Below the pieces are notes generated by a model that saw nothing but the letters and a program-made list of their open reading frames with translations, made no database searches and was not told the DNA's origin. A stretch of 64,000 bases of DNA from Clostridia bacterium (lineage in GTDB: Bacteria; Bacillota; Clostridia; Lachnospirales; Anaerotignaceae), in the NCBI GenBank assembly GCA_022651385.1, contig JALCQR010000005.1, positions 123,210-187,209 on the forward strand, given 5' to 3'. Of the stretch, positions 8,544 through 16,790 are shown one piece after another. Position numbers and translations under genes: made by a program. How positions within the stretch are numbered: position 1 is the stretch's first letter; the number at the start of each line of letters is the position of its first letter.

Positions 8544-10016
8544 TCAACTGCTTATTATAAACCTTAAAAGCTGCATAAGCTGTGCCGGCATGAACCCAAG
8601 AACCACCGATAAAACCGTAAGAGCAACTATAGGTAACGTCATTAACTTAGGCGGATCGTGAGCGCCTGTGTCATCTCTGTTTTCAAGCACTCCCGTCTTC
8701 GGGAAATAAGCCGATATTACAACAGTAAACACATAAAGTGCCGTAAGTAAAGCCGATATTATAAGCACCATTATGCCTGCGTAAGCCAAAGGATTAGCAG
8801 ACTGTAATGCGGCTATGGCTATGTTCCATTTGCTGTGGAATCCGGCAAAAGGCGGAACGCCTACAAGTCCAAATCCGGCTACCGTAAAGCATCCGAAAAT
8901 TATAGGCATTTTTGTTCCGAGTCCTTCCATTTGCTTTACATACTCACGATGTGTCTGTACAAGTATTGCACCTGCACAGAAGAATATTGTAATCTTAACT
9001 ACGGCATGGTAAAGCATATGCAAAAGACCGCCAGCAAGGCCGTTTAATGTCATAATTGAAACAGCAAATATTATATATGAAAGATTGCTCATTGTGGAAT
9101 AAGCAAATCTTCGTTTTATATGTGAAGTCTTAAGCGCCATTGTCGAGCCGAAAACTATAGTAAAAAGTGCCGCACCCATCATAATATTCTGTGCAAAAGA
9201 TCCCCTTAACAAATCAATTCCGTAGCAAAAATACGTAAGTCTGATTATAGCAAATACGCCTGATTTTACTACAGCAACGGCATGAAGCAAAGCCGTTACA
9301 GGCGTCGGAGCCACGGAAGCCGTAGGAAGCCAGTAATAAAACGGGAATATGGCAGCCTTTACACCAAAACCGAAAAACGCCACCAAAAACGTAAATCTTA
9401 AAATATTTTCATTTCCCGCTACCATTGCCGGATTCAGCACTCCGCCGAGCTTGAAATCAATGTTATTGCTGTAGCATATTATAATTACAAGACCAACAAA
9501 AGCAAGGCTTGCTCCTCCCATCATGTGCGTTAAGTAAATTTTACCTGCGTGATATGCTTTTTTATCCATTTCATGCATTACAAGAGGAAGCGTCGTAAGA
9601 GTAAGGAACTCATAAAATAAGTACAAAGTAAGTAAGTTAGCCGAGAAAGCTATGCCAAGCACTACGCCAAACGACATTGTAAAGAACAGAAAAAATCGCT
9701 GTTCATACTTTTCATGACTCATATATTCAAAGGCATAAATAGTTGTAGCCGTCCATAGTATGCTTACCATGGTACCATAAAATTTTGCCAGACCATCAAG
9801 TCTGAACGCCAGAGACATATTCGATGCGAATCGGTATACAGTTAAGCTTTCAACACCGGAAAAGTAAATGGCATAAAGAGCAATAAACATTGTAGCTAAG
9901 ACTATGCTCATTGTGCATATGCGCATTTTAAGTCTGTCTCTGAAAGGCTTTGCGATTATTATAAAACTGCCAAAAAACGGCAGTATTATGGGCAATAATA
10001 TTATCATAGATGCCAT
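8544..10016 (-). CDS. NuoM/N-like antiporter subunit (third)
   Basis: A 490-residue integral membrane protein with about 14 helices, of the same proton-conducting family as its three paralogues here. The channel glutamate lies in LYLFYEFLTLTTLP and the lysine in GVKAAIFPFYYWLP. It differs from the neighbouring 489-residue paralogue in using SVAPTPVTALLHAV where the others have HPVAPAPASA. Start is ATG behind AAGGTGG; an internal ATG at residue 4 is possible. It lies 24 bases from the preceding gene in a continuous operon. Expected to move H+ or Na+ in the membrane arm of an Mrp/Mbh-like complex. Confidence 0.88.
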   Translation of the reverse strand: MASMIILLPIILPFFGSFIIIAKPFRDRLKMRICTMSIVLATMFIALYAIYFSGVESLTVYRFASNMSLAFRLDGLAKFYGTMVSILWTATTIYAFEYMSHEKYEQRFFLFFTMSFGVVLGIAFSANLLTLYLFYEFLTLTTLPLVMHEMDKKAYHAGKIYLTHMMGGASLAFVGLVIIICYSNNIDFKLGGVLNPAMVAGNENILRFTFLVAFFGFGVKAAIFPFYYWLPTASVAPTPVTALLHAVAVVKSGVFAIIRLTYFCYGIDLLRGSFAQNIMMGAALFTIVFGSTMALKTSHIKRRFAYSTMSNLSYIIFAVSIMTLNGLAGGLLHMLYHAVVKITIFFCAGAILVQTHREYVKQMEGLGTKMPIIFGCFTVAGFGLVGVPPFAGFHSKWNIAIAALQSANPLAYAGIMVLIISALLTALYVFTVVISAYFPKTGVLENRDDTGAHDPPKLMTLPIVALTVLSVVLGFMPAQLMQLLRFIISS

Positions 10017-10040
10017 TTTATTTCCACCTTTACTTAAAAA

Positions 10041-11510
10041 TCAGAAAAGTCCGTTTGTTATCGAATTAAAGAAGCTAACAAGAGATGAAGGGAAAGAACC
10101 TACAAGCACAACACCCGCCGCAAGTATTAAAAGCGGTACAAACATCAAACCGTTAGGCTCCTTTTTCTCAAGTTTGCTGTAGTCAAAATTTTTGCCTGGA
10201 AAATAGGCCTCAGCAACAATATCAAGCAGGTAACCGGCTGTCAAAAGCGCTGAAATTATAAGCACCACTACGCCTATCGTCGGCAAAGAACCACCGAAGC
10301 GGCAATCAAGAGCACCTGCTGCCAAATACCATTTGCTTATAAATCCCGCTGTAGGCGGTATTCCTATAAGTGAAAGCGACGCAACAGTAAAACATCCCAT
10401 TACAATAGGCATTTGTTTTCCAATGCCGCTAAGCTCATCCACATATGTTTTTCCTGTACGGTATATAATGGAACCGGCTGAAAGGAAAAGGCAGTTTTTA
10501 GCTATGGCGTGTCCTATTATATGTAGCAAAGCTCCGCACATTCCTACGGGAGTCATAAGAAAAACGCCGAAAAGTATATATGATACTTGGCTTATAGTGG
10601 AGTATGCAAGCCGCTTTTTAAGCAGCTTTTCTCTATAAGCAAGCATTGAGCCCATAAAAATCGTACATATTGTAAGTATCAAAAGTACATTCTGTACCCA
10701 TGTACCCTCTAAAAATTCTACGCCATAGAGATAATACGTTGTCCTAATAACAGCGTATACGCCACATTTTGTTATTATACCGGAAAGCACAGCACTTGCC
10801 GGAGCCGGTGCAACAGGATGTGCCGTAGGCAGCCATGCATGCAGAGGATACATGCCGGCTTTACATCCAAAACCAATCATCATTCCTAAATACACAACTC
10901 TTAATATGTTGCCGTGTCTGTTTATTGCATCCATTGTCAGTACACCGCCCGGAATAAAGCTTGTTGTAGGCGCATAGTGGCATAGAAAGAAAAATCCAAT
11001 TAATCCAAGTCCGGCACCGAAAACGGAATAGCCCATATATTTAAGTCCGGCATTTATTGCCTCATGAGTTTCGTTATGAAGCACAAGTGGAACAGTCATA
11101 AGTGTCATAAACTCATAAAAAAGATACATTGTCATAAAGTTTGACGAATATGATATTCCAAGCAAAACCCCAAGAGATATAAGGTAAAAAAGAAAATACC
11201 TTTCCACATTTCTTTCATGTTTCATATACTCAAACGAATATATTCCTACAAGCAGCCATATAACAGCAATAAAGCATGAAAAGAATCTGCTTAGACCGTC
11301 GTTTTTAAATGAAATGCTTAAAATATTGCTTATCTGCCAAATAGTTATTTCAAACCCTCTGTTATAAGTAATAAAAAGCACTACAGCTGTTTCCACTGCA
11401 AGTATCACCGATATAACTATATTTCTTATGTTGCTTTTTCTAAGAAAAGGCATAGTTATAGCAGCAAACATGGGAAAAAATATCGGAAAAAGTAAAATTT
11501 TGCTGTTCAT
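10041..11510 (-). CDS. MnhD/NuoM-like antiporter subunit (second)
   Basis: A 489-residue, about 14-helix membrane protein of the MrpD/NuoM/NuoN family. Channel residues are present: Glu in MYLFYEFMTLMTVP and Lys in GCKAGMYPLHAWLPTAH, followed by VAPAPASAVLS and ITKCGVY. A strong GGGAGGG site precedes the ATG. It is adjacent to, and paralogous with, the genes on either side, so the operon seems to have grown by tandem duplication of the antiporter module. It is likely to contribute one of four ion channels of the membrane complex. Confidence 0.88.
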   Translation of the reverse strand: MNSKILLFPIFFPMFAAITMPFLRKSNIRNIVISVILAVETAVVLFITYNRGFEITIWQISNILSISFKNDGLSRFFSCFIAVIWLLVGIYSFEYMKHERNVERYFLFYLISLGVLLGISYSSNFMTMYLFYEFMTLMTVPLVLHNETHEAINAGLKYMGYSVFGAGLGLIGFFFLCHYAPTTSFIPGGVLTMDAINRHGNILRVVYLGMMIGFGCKAGMYPLHAWLPTAHPVAPAPASAVLSGIITKCGVYAVIRTTYYLYGVEFLEGTWVQNVLLILTICTIFMGSMLAYREKLLKKRLAYSTISQVSYILFGVFLMTPVGMCGALLHIIGHAIAKNCLFLSAGSIIYRTGKTYVDELSGIGKQMPIVMGCFTVASLSLIGIPPTAGFISKWYLAAGALDCRFGGSLPTIGVVVLIISALLTAGYLLDIVAEAYFPGKNFDYSKLEKKEPNGLMFVPLLILAAGVVLVGSFPSSLVSFFNSITNGLF

Positions 11511-11537
11511 CAGTTGTTTTTCCCTCCCTTTGAATCG

Positions 11538-13037
11538 TTAATGCATGAGTTGGATTCCGATGTCAACTATATGAACTATATATTTATAGTTAAGGCCTAC
11601 TAAAAGATTTATGGCTATAAATGCTGTTGTTGAAAGTGCAAAAGATTTTGATACCTTTGCCCTCGGCCCGTAATTACCATCACTCTCATGTACCGGAGAC
11701 CAAATATCTATTGTAGGAGGTATAAAATACATAGCGTTTAAAATCATGCTGGCTGCAATTATTATAAAAGCCGAAGCCATTTTTGCCGGTGAAATAAATG
11801 ACGCAATAGCGAGATAAAGTTTAGAGGCAAATCCCGCAAACAGAGGAATACCTATTATTGAAAATGAGCCAACAAGGAAACCTATTCCAGCAATAGGGTC
11901 TTTGTGTGCCGCACATTTAAGACAGTGATTGAAATCTTGGCTTAATGAAACATCCTTCATTCTGCCAACTACCGTAAAAAGCAGTGCCTTTGCCAAAGCA
12001 TGCGCAATAATATTTAGCACAGCGGCTTCAATTCCCAGGTCACTTCCAATACCAATGCCCATATATATGTAGCCTATCTGTGCAACCGATGAATATGCAA
12101 GCTCTCTTTTTATTCTTCGTTCCTTCAAAGCCAAAAGCGAGCCTATTACCATTCCGCAAAGGCCAAGGAAGAATAAAAGATTGGTTATTCTCATCTGTCT
12201 AATCATATTTATTGTAAATACGCAGTAATACATTTTTATAAGAAGTATTATATAGCTTTTAAGCACAAGTCCCGAAAGAATAGCGCTTGAAGCTGTTGTG
12301 GCCGAATCATACGCTCCTGGCAACATTGTATGAAACGGAAAAAGTCCGCTCTTTATAGCAATTCCTATTGTAAAAAGTGCTATTATTATAGTAAGAGGAA
12401 AATTGTATTCGCCGCTGCTTAAAAGGACCATTATACTGCCCTTCAGCTGAGTCATAAGCAGCTGCCCTGTGATTGAATAAAGCATAGCAATTGAAAACAG
12501 TATAAATCCGGACCCCAAAAGGCTCATAATAAGGTAATGAATTGTAGCTATTATACTGCTTCCTGAATCCTTAGCCATTATAAGAGCGCATGAACATATT
12601 GTGTTTATTTCAATGAAAACATAAGCCGTAAATAAATCGTTGGTATATATAATGGCAAGCATTGCTCCGAAAATGAGGTTCATCATAATAAAATAAAATC
12701 CTTGTTTTTCAGGCAGAATTTCTTTTTTTATTAGATGTTTGCCTCCGATTATGCTTAAAAACATTACAACCGAAAAAAGAAGCGCAAGCATAGCCTCAAG
12801 AGGTCCTGCTTTAAGCTCATTTCCCCAAGGCGAAGGGAAATGCCCCATCATAAAAGTAAAGCGCTGTTCTTTAGTGTAAGTGTACATAAGAAGTATAAAA
12901 CTCATAATACCTATCACTACAGTAATGCTTAAGTGCAGGCGTCTGGCTTTGTCGCCGTCTTTTATGAGTATTGTCACTATTCCAGCAAACATTGCAAGAA
13001 AAATGCTGAAAAAAGGTATATTATGGATTAGATTCAT
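11538..13037 (-). CDS. mnhD: MnhD/MbhH-like antiporter subunit (first)
   Basis: A 499-residue membrane protein, in the position directly after mnhC that is normal for mnhD/mbhH. The channel glutamate is in FTAYVFIEINTICS and the lysine in AIKSGLFPFHTMLPGAY. It has PGAYDSATTASSA instead of the HPVAPAPASA loop of its paralogues, so this copy is the most divergent in that stretch. Its ATG lies inside the end of mnhC (17-base overlap) behind AAGGAGG, pointing to coupled translation. Predicted role: H+/Na+ translocation in an Mrp/Mbh-like assembly. Confidence 0.9.
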   Translation of the reverse strand: MNLIHNIPFFSIFLAMFAGIVTILIKDGDKARRLHLSITVVIGIMSFILLMYTYTKEQRFTFMMGHFPSPWGNELKAGPLEAMLALLFSVVMFLSIIGGKHLIKKEILPEKQGFYFIMMNLIFGAMLAIIYTNDLFTAYVFIEINTICSCALIMAKDSGSSIIATIHYLIMSLLGSGFILFSIAMLYSITGQLLMTQLKGSIMVLLSSGEYNFPLTIIIALFTIGIAIKSGLFPFHTMLPGAYDSATTASSAILSGLVLKSYIILLIKMYYCVFTINMIRQMRITNLLFFLGLCGMVIGSLLALKERRIKRELAYSSVAQIGYIYMGIGIGSDLGIEAAVLNIIAHALAKALLFTVVGRMKDVSLSQDFNHCLKCAAHKDPIAGIGFLVGSFSIIGIPLFAGFASKLYLAIASFISPAKMASAFIIIAASMILNAMYFIPPTIDIWSPVHESDGNYGPRAKVSKSFALSTTAFIAINLLVGLNYKYIVHIVDIGIQLMH

Positions 13038-13422
13038 CTTCTTTGTCCTCCTTCAGCAACACCAGAACCTTATCAAGACTAAGGGTGCCGTATTTTTTAT
13101 AAAGTCGTTGTACAAGGGCAAGAGAAAACGCCGTAACACTTACAGATACAACAATACCGGTAAGTACAAGCCCGCTTGGTATAGGGTTTATAAACTTCGA
13201 TGCAAGAGCCTTTTGGCCAACTGTGGCAATAGGCGCCGTATGGCCGGCAATATACCCTTGAGAAACAAGAAACAGATAAACAGCCGTATCCATTATGTTT
13301 AAGCCTATAAACTTTTTAATCAGGTTATCCTGCAAAAGCAGATTTAAAAAGCCAATGCCGAAAAGTATAATCGCCCCGGCCTCATAATGATTTTCAGTTA
13401 AAAATCTCAGCATATTAGTCAT
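13021..13422 (-). CDS. mnhC: MnhC/NuoK-like membrane subunit
   Basis: A 133-residue protein with three hydrophobic helices, of the NuoK/MnhC/MbhG family. Typical parts are the N-terminal GAIILFGIGFLNLLLQDN, the IGLNIMDTAVYLFLV helix and a final helix with VLTGIVVSVSVTAFSLAL. The ATG chosen (MTNMLRF) is four bases after the mnhB stop and behind AAGGGG. A longer upstream frame would run into mnhB and is not needed. It is part of the lateral membrane scaffold that connects antiporter modules. Confidence 0.88.
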   Translation of the reverse strand: MTNMLRFLTENHYEAGAIILFGIGFLNLLLQDNLIKKFIGLNIMDTAVYLFLVSQGYIAGHTAPIATVGQKALASKFINPIPSGLVLTGIVVSVSVTAFSLALVQRLYKKYGTLSLDKVLVLLKEDKEDESNP

Positions 13423-13426
13423 AATA

Positions 13427-14344
13427 TCATATGTCCCCTTTTGTAAAAAACGAGTATATACCATACATAGTGCATGCAACAATTATACCAACACAAATGT
13501 TAAGAGGAAGTATCAGTCCGCTTGATAATATATTGCCGGGTATCCCCTTTGGTATAATATTTTTCAAATGGTTGCCTCCTGTAAAAAACGAGTAGCCTTT
13601 TGAAAAACAATATATAAGTAAGCATGTAGCAGATACTTTCTTAAATGTTTCATAAGTAAAAAACCGCCTTGTGTTTTCTTGTCCGTATGCCGTTGAGTAA
13701 AGCATAAGTCCTGCGCCGATTATAGCGCCTCCCGAAAATCCGCCTCCCGGAGAAAGATGGCCGTTTAAAATTACATATATTCCGTATAAAAATATAAACG
13801 GTATCACAAGTCTTGCTACAAATTTCAATATAAGGCTTCCGTCGGCATTTTTAATTTCTTCGTCTTCTTTAAGCTCCTGGTCTTCTATAGGGTCTATGTT
13901 GTTTTTATCACGCTTTAAAAGCATGGCAACACATATAACAGCAGTAAAAAGCACACAGCTTTCTCCGAATGTGTCAAATGCTCTGTAATCAAGAATCATT
14001 CCGGATACAAGGTTTATGGAGCCTGTTTCTTCAACACCTTTTTCCAAATATCTTTCGGAAACCTCGTTGTTTACGGGATTGTCGGGCTTTCCGCATGTGG
14101 GAAGCTCAGAAGCAGTTTTTAAAAGTATGCCTATAAAAACAACAGCTACAATTATGCATATTATTTCTTGTATTCTTCTTTTTGAGTGCTTAAGTCTTAA
14201 GGCAATAAATTTTGCTTTCTGATGTCTTAATTTTCTTTTGGCAAAACGCTTTTTACGGCTGTTTTCAAGTATTACTGAGTCAATGGTTGTTTCACCGTTT
14301 ATCCATTTAAAAAATTTTTCCCATTTTCCGCCGTTTTCTTTCAT
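13427..14344 (-). CDS. mnhB: Fused MbhE-like + MnhB/MbhF membrane subunit
   Basis: This 305-residue protein is about twice the length of a normal MnhB. Residues 1-55 are a basic, Lys/Arg-rich cytosolic-looking head. Residues 58-150 hold one helix, a loop with a Cys and a helix ending in the motif LVSGMILDYRAFDTFGES, as in MbhE. Residues 170-305 are an MnhB domain with the conserved HLSPGGGFSGGAIIGAG stretch. In archaeal Mbh these are separate genes, and in MrpA/MrpB they are split differently, so this is a fusion. The ATG follows the preceding stop directly. It should be a structural membrane subunit. Confidence 0.85.
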   Translation of the reverse strand: MKENGGKWEKFFKWINGETTIDSVILENSRKKRFAKRKLRHQKAKFIALRLKHSKRRIQEIICIIVAVVFIGILLKTASELPTCGKPDNPVNNEVSERYLEKGVEETGSINLVSGMILDYRAFDTFGESCVLFTAVICVAMLLKRDKNNIDPIEDQELKEDEEIKNADGSLILKFVARLVIPFIFLYGIYVILNGHLSPGGGFSGGAIIGAGLMLYSTAYGQENTRRFFTYETFKKVSATCLLIYCFSKGYSFFTGGNHLKNIIPKGIPGNILSSGLILPLNICVGIIVACTMYGIYSFFTKGDI

Positions 14345-14590
14345 TTAATCACGGGTTCCTTTCACAGAATGAATTTTCTTAAGAGTTATAAAGAACAATA
14401 TTCCGGTAACTCCGGCGCCGACAGCCGCTTCGGTTATGGCAAGGTCAGGTGATTGCAAAAGCGCCCAAATTACCGCCATTACTGAACTGTAAGCCATAAA
14501 AATAATTACGGCATCAAGTAAGTTTTTTGTAATAGTAGTACCTATAGCACATAAAATAAGAAAAATTAAAAGCACATAATCAAGAATCAT
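14345..14590 (-). CDS. DUF4040/MbhD-like membrane subunit
   Basis: A small 81-residue, three-helix protein equivalent to MbhD and to the C-terminal part of MrpA. It carries the family motif SPDLAITEAAVGAGVTG. The third of three consecutive ATGs is chosen because it lies seven bases from a perfect AGGAGG, while the first is too close. Its start lies within the last codons of mnhG. Having this domain as a separate gene is an Mbh-like rather than a classical MrpA arrangement. Confidence 0.85.
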   Translation of the reverse strand: MILDYVLLIFLILCAIGTTITKNLLDAVIIFMAYSSVMAVIWALLQSPDLAITEAAVGAGVTGILFFITLKKIHSVKGTRD

Positions 14591-14903
14591 CATCATTCCT
14601 CCTAACAAATTCATCAACATTGCTGTATGTCAGAAGTTCTGTTTTTCCAATAAGATGAGTAGCAATAGGAGATGTAAGCCAGATAAATCCAACAACGGCA
14701 AGCAGTTTTAAAACATGTATAAAAGTATCTGAAAGTAAAATAACGCCAATTACTGTAAGAAAAATACCCATAGTATCACCCAAGGCCGACGCATGCATCT
14801 CATCAAGTACATATTTGAATCTAAATAATCCAATTGTGCAGATAATAAAAACAAAAAGCCCTGCAAAAAGCAGTATAAGCCCAATTATATCTTTAATTGT
14901 CAT
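14580..14903 (-). CDS. mnhG: MnhG-like membrane subunit
   Basis: A 107-residue three-helix protein of the MnhG/MrpG/MbhC family. It shows the conserved RFKYVLDEMHASALGDTMG segment between helices one and two and ends in a charged tail. The ATG at MTIKDIIG sits behind GGGGAGAAAAAGG and overlaps the end of mnhF by 11 bases. A longer frame starting inside mnhF is rejected. Small scaffold subunit of the Mrp-type complex. Confidence 0.88.
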   Translation of the reverse strand: MTIKDIIGLILLFAGLFVFIICTIGLFRFKYVLDEMHASALGDTMGIFLTVIGVILLSDTFIHVLKLLAVVGFIWLTSPIATHLIGKTELLTYSNVDEFVRRNDDDS

Positions 14904-15219
14904 CCTTTTTCTCCCCTTTAATGTGCATGAGTCTTCCCTTATGATGAAGCGTAACAACTCTGCACAGCACCACAACCGATATAAAATTCAAAAGAGCGTA
15001 TACAATAGCAACATCTGCCAAAAAGTCCTCATGAAGCATAGCTGACAGAGCACATATCATAGCCGTTGCCATTGTACCAATTACATTTACCGCTACAACT
15101 CTGTTTGTAAATCTTGGGCCCTTAACAGCTCGTACCAAACAAAAAATCACTAATGCAGCCATTACCATAATATATATAGACAATGCTTTTTCAACTGTGG
15201 ATAATGATAAAAAATTCAT
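14893..15219 (-). CDS. mnhF: MnhF-like membrane subunit
   Basis: A 108-residue protein with three helices, of the MnhF/MrpF/MbhB family. The motif VRAVKGPRFTNRVVAVNVIGT between helices one and two and DFLADVAIVYALLNF in the third are typical. The start overlaps the mnhE stop by four bases. The C-terminus is a short charged tail with LHHKGRLMH. Structural subunit of the membrane complex. Confidence 0.88.
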   Translation of the reverse strand: MNFLSLSTVEKALSIYIMVMAALVIFCLVRAVKGPRFTNRVVAVNVIGTMATAMICALSAMLHEDFLADVAIVYALLNFISVVVLCRVVTLHHKGRLMHIKGEKKDDN

Positions 15220-15677
15220 TCTTGCTCCTCCATTTTCTTCAGTTGTTTAACAAAATCTGATTTTTCAATGTCTTTGCAAAATTCAGGCAAAAGACCATGA
15301 ACTATAAAATATCCGTCTTTAAGCCCAACTGTATATGTTCCCGGAGTAAGAGTAATCGAATTGGCAAGCACACACCTTGAACTGTCCCTTTTAAGGTCAG
15401 TTGTAAACTTAACTGTAACGGATTTTTCTTTTTTTCCAAAAATAATTACTTTCATAACTGAAATATTAGATTGAATTATACTAAAAAAGAGCACAATAAT
15501 ATATTTTATTATAGACGGCAATTTTTTTATTACTCTTTTTTCTCTTTCCCTGCTGTATCCAAGATACTTGACTGAAAAAAGATATAAAAAAAGACATATT
15601 AAAAATCCTATCACAGCCGTTTCAACTGTGACTCTGCCGTTAAAAATGAACCATGCAATATAAAAAAGAAAAAACAT
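15216..15677 (-). CDS. mnhE: MnhE-like membrane subunit
   Basis: A 153-residue MnhE/MrpE/MbhA-family protein and first gene of the antiporter operon. Two N-terminal membrane helices are followed by a soluble region with the conserved SRCVLANSITLTPGTYTV stretch and a final helical tail rich in Lys and Glu. An AGGAGG site precedes the ATG by eight bases. The gene has a structured-looking leader of about 75 bases upstream. The E-F-G-DUF4040-B-C-D order matches the Mrp-like half of archaeal Mbh, which implies an H+/Na+ antiporter assembly. Confidence 0.9.
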   Translation of the reverse strand: MFFLFYIAWFIFNGRVTVETAVIGFLICLFLYLFSVKYLGYSREREKRVIKKLPSIIKYIIVLFFSIIQSNISVMKVIIFGKKEKSVTVKFTTDLKRDSSRCVLANSITLTPGTYTVGLKDGYFIVHGLLPEFCKDIEKSDFVKQLKKMEEQE

Positions 15678-15699
15678 GCTGTGTCCTCCTATTTGTCAT

Positions 15700-15776
15700 A
15701 ACTGTCTGCCGGTACTCATAAAAAAGCGGTCTACTGGCCTGACATGGCAACGCCTACACATGCAAACTTTTTGCAA
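15700..15776 (-). promoter_or_regulatory. Candidate structured 5' leader RNA of mnhE operon
   Basis: On the minus strand the leader contains a small hairpin (TGCAAA with TTTGCA at 15761-15775), then GTC-AG-GCC-A-GTA pairing with TAC-C-GGC-A-GAC across 15702-15745, followed by GACAAAT and the AGGAGG of mnhE. The island is markedly more GC-rich than its flanks. Its place ahead of a cation antiporter operon would suit an ion-sensing riboswitch, such as the Na+ class first called the DUF1646 motif, but I cannot confirm the consensus by eye. Confidence 0.35.
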
Positions 15777-16017
15777 AATAAAAAAAGCATACCTAACTCA
15801 ATATTAATAATTATACAATATAAATACGTATTAATGTTCAAAAAGTTAGAAATAAATTATATAATTTTCATCTTAAATTATAACCGTGTTTAATGCACTT
15901 TGCATAAACTTATATAGTATATATAGAAAATATTACATGTTACGCTTCTTAAAAATGAAAAAAAGCACAAAAAATGTATATTAATAGCAACAATAGAGTT
16001 TACCAAATATAAATGGC

Positions 16018-16066
16018 AAAAACGCAGAAACGATGCAGCATTTGCTTGCATCGCCTCTGCGTTTTT
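16018..16066 (-). terminator. Intrinsic terminator of hsp20
   Basis: A long hairpin pairs AAACGCAGA-GATGCA with TGCATC-TCTGCGTTT around a loop containing GCATTTGC. On the minus strand it ends in a run of T, 33 bases after the hsp20 stop codon. Tracts on both sides would also let it act on the plus strand. Confidence 0.85.
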
Positions 16067-16098
16067 ACTTATTTAAAGGGGGAGATGGTACTAAATTA

Positions 16099-16536
16099 TC
16101 ATTCTATAGAAATATTTGTTTTATTTTCAAGCTGCTTTTTTTCATCAAACTTTGGAAGCTCGATATGAAGGATACCATTTTCAAATTTAGCTTTGATATC
16201 TTCAGGTTTTACATTCTCACCAACATAAAAGCTTCTGCTGCAGCTACCACTGAATCTTTCCTGTCTGATAAAGTTGCCTTTATCATCTTTTTCATCTTTG
16301 TTTCCTTCTTTTTTAGCTTCAACTGTAAGGCAACCATTTTCAAGATTAATGCTTACATCATTTTTATTAAATCCCGGCACATCCATTTCCATGACGTATT
16401 TTCCGTTTTCTTCCTTAACATCAGTCCTCATTACGGCTTCTCTGTCAAAGAAACGATTGTACCTTCCAAATGAAGGAAAAGAAAAATCATCAAAATCATC
16501 AAATAAGTTTTTTCCAAAAATACTAGGCATCATCAT
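16099..16536 (-). CDS. hsp20: Hsp20/alpha-crystallin small heat shock protein
   Basis: A 145-residue small heat shock protein, an ATP-independent cytosolic holdase. The central alpha-crystallin domain runs from about residue 37 to 135, with YVMEMDVPGFNKNDVSI and the family's ENGILHIELPK near the end, then a short tail with the NISIE motif that mediates oligomer contacts. The N-terminus is Phe/Asp-rich as usual. AAGGAGG lies eight bases before the first of three Met codons. It is a single-gene unit with its own terminator and a promoter that overlaps a degenerate CIRCE. Confidence 0.93.
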   Translation of the reverse strand: MMMPSIFGKNLFDDFDDFSFPSFGRYNRFFDREAVMRTDVKEENGKYVMEMDVPGFNKNDVSINLENGCLTVEAKKEGNKDEKDDKGNFIRQERFSGSCSRSFYVGENVKPEDIKAKFENGILHIELPKFDEKKQLENKTNISIE

Positions 16537-16625
16537 AAGTCATACCTCCTTAAAAATCAGGCTTAAGTTTTTTTTATTTTTAACATTGCCTGTTCTTTTT
16601 ATTCCTCTTTCTTTTTACAGTTGTA

Positions 16626-16654
16626 ATAATAGCACACTTTGTTAGCCAATGCAA
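16626..16654 (-). promoter_or_regulatory. Sigma-A type promoter of hsp20
   Basis: On the minus strand TTGCAT (16649-16654) and TATTAT (16626-16631) are separated by exactly 17 bases. The -35 box lies within the CIRCE-like element, so a bound repressor would block polymerase. Confidence 0.65.
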
Positions 16655-16668
16655 TAGGTGAGTGCTAA
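16642..16668. promoter_or_regulatory. Degenerate CIRCE (HrcA operator)
   Basis: On the minus strand the first half is a perfect TTAGCACTC, then a nine-base spacer, then ATTGGCTAA, which keeps five of nine bases of the consensus GAGTGCTAA. Spacing is exactly that of the known CIRCE (TTAGCACTC-N9-GAGTGCTAA). It overlaps the hsp20 -35 region, so HrcA control is likely but perhaps weak. The remaining 16537-16838 gap shows nothing else except the deoD terminator. Confidence 0.7.
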
Positions 16669-16790
16669 TATTTACAAAAATTTCATAAATTTAATATTTT
16701 CACAACATTTAGATGATATTTCCAGAAAAATATCACGTTACAATAAATATTTTTTTAAATTTATTGTGTATAGTGAAGTAATTGTCTTAT

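Larger units (their letters stand above)
15678..16098. other. Intergenic region between mnhE and hsp20
   Basis: This 421-base gap contains the structured leader of mnhE (15700-15776), a strongly AT-rich stretch from about 15780 to 16015 with no coding potential that I can see, and the hsp20 terminator. No clear consensus promoter for mnhE was found; TATAAT-like boxes occur but their -35 spacing is poor. Confidence 0.6.
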
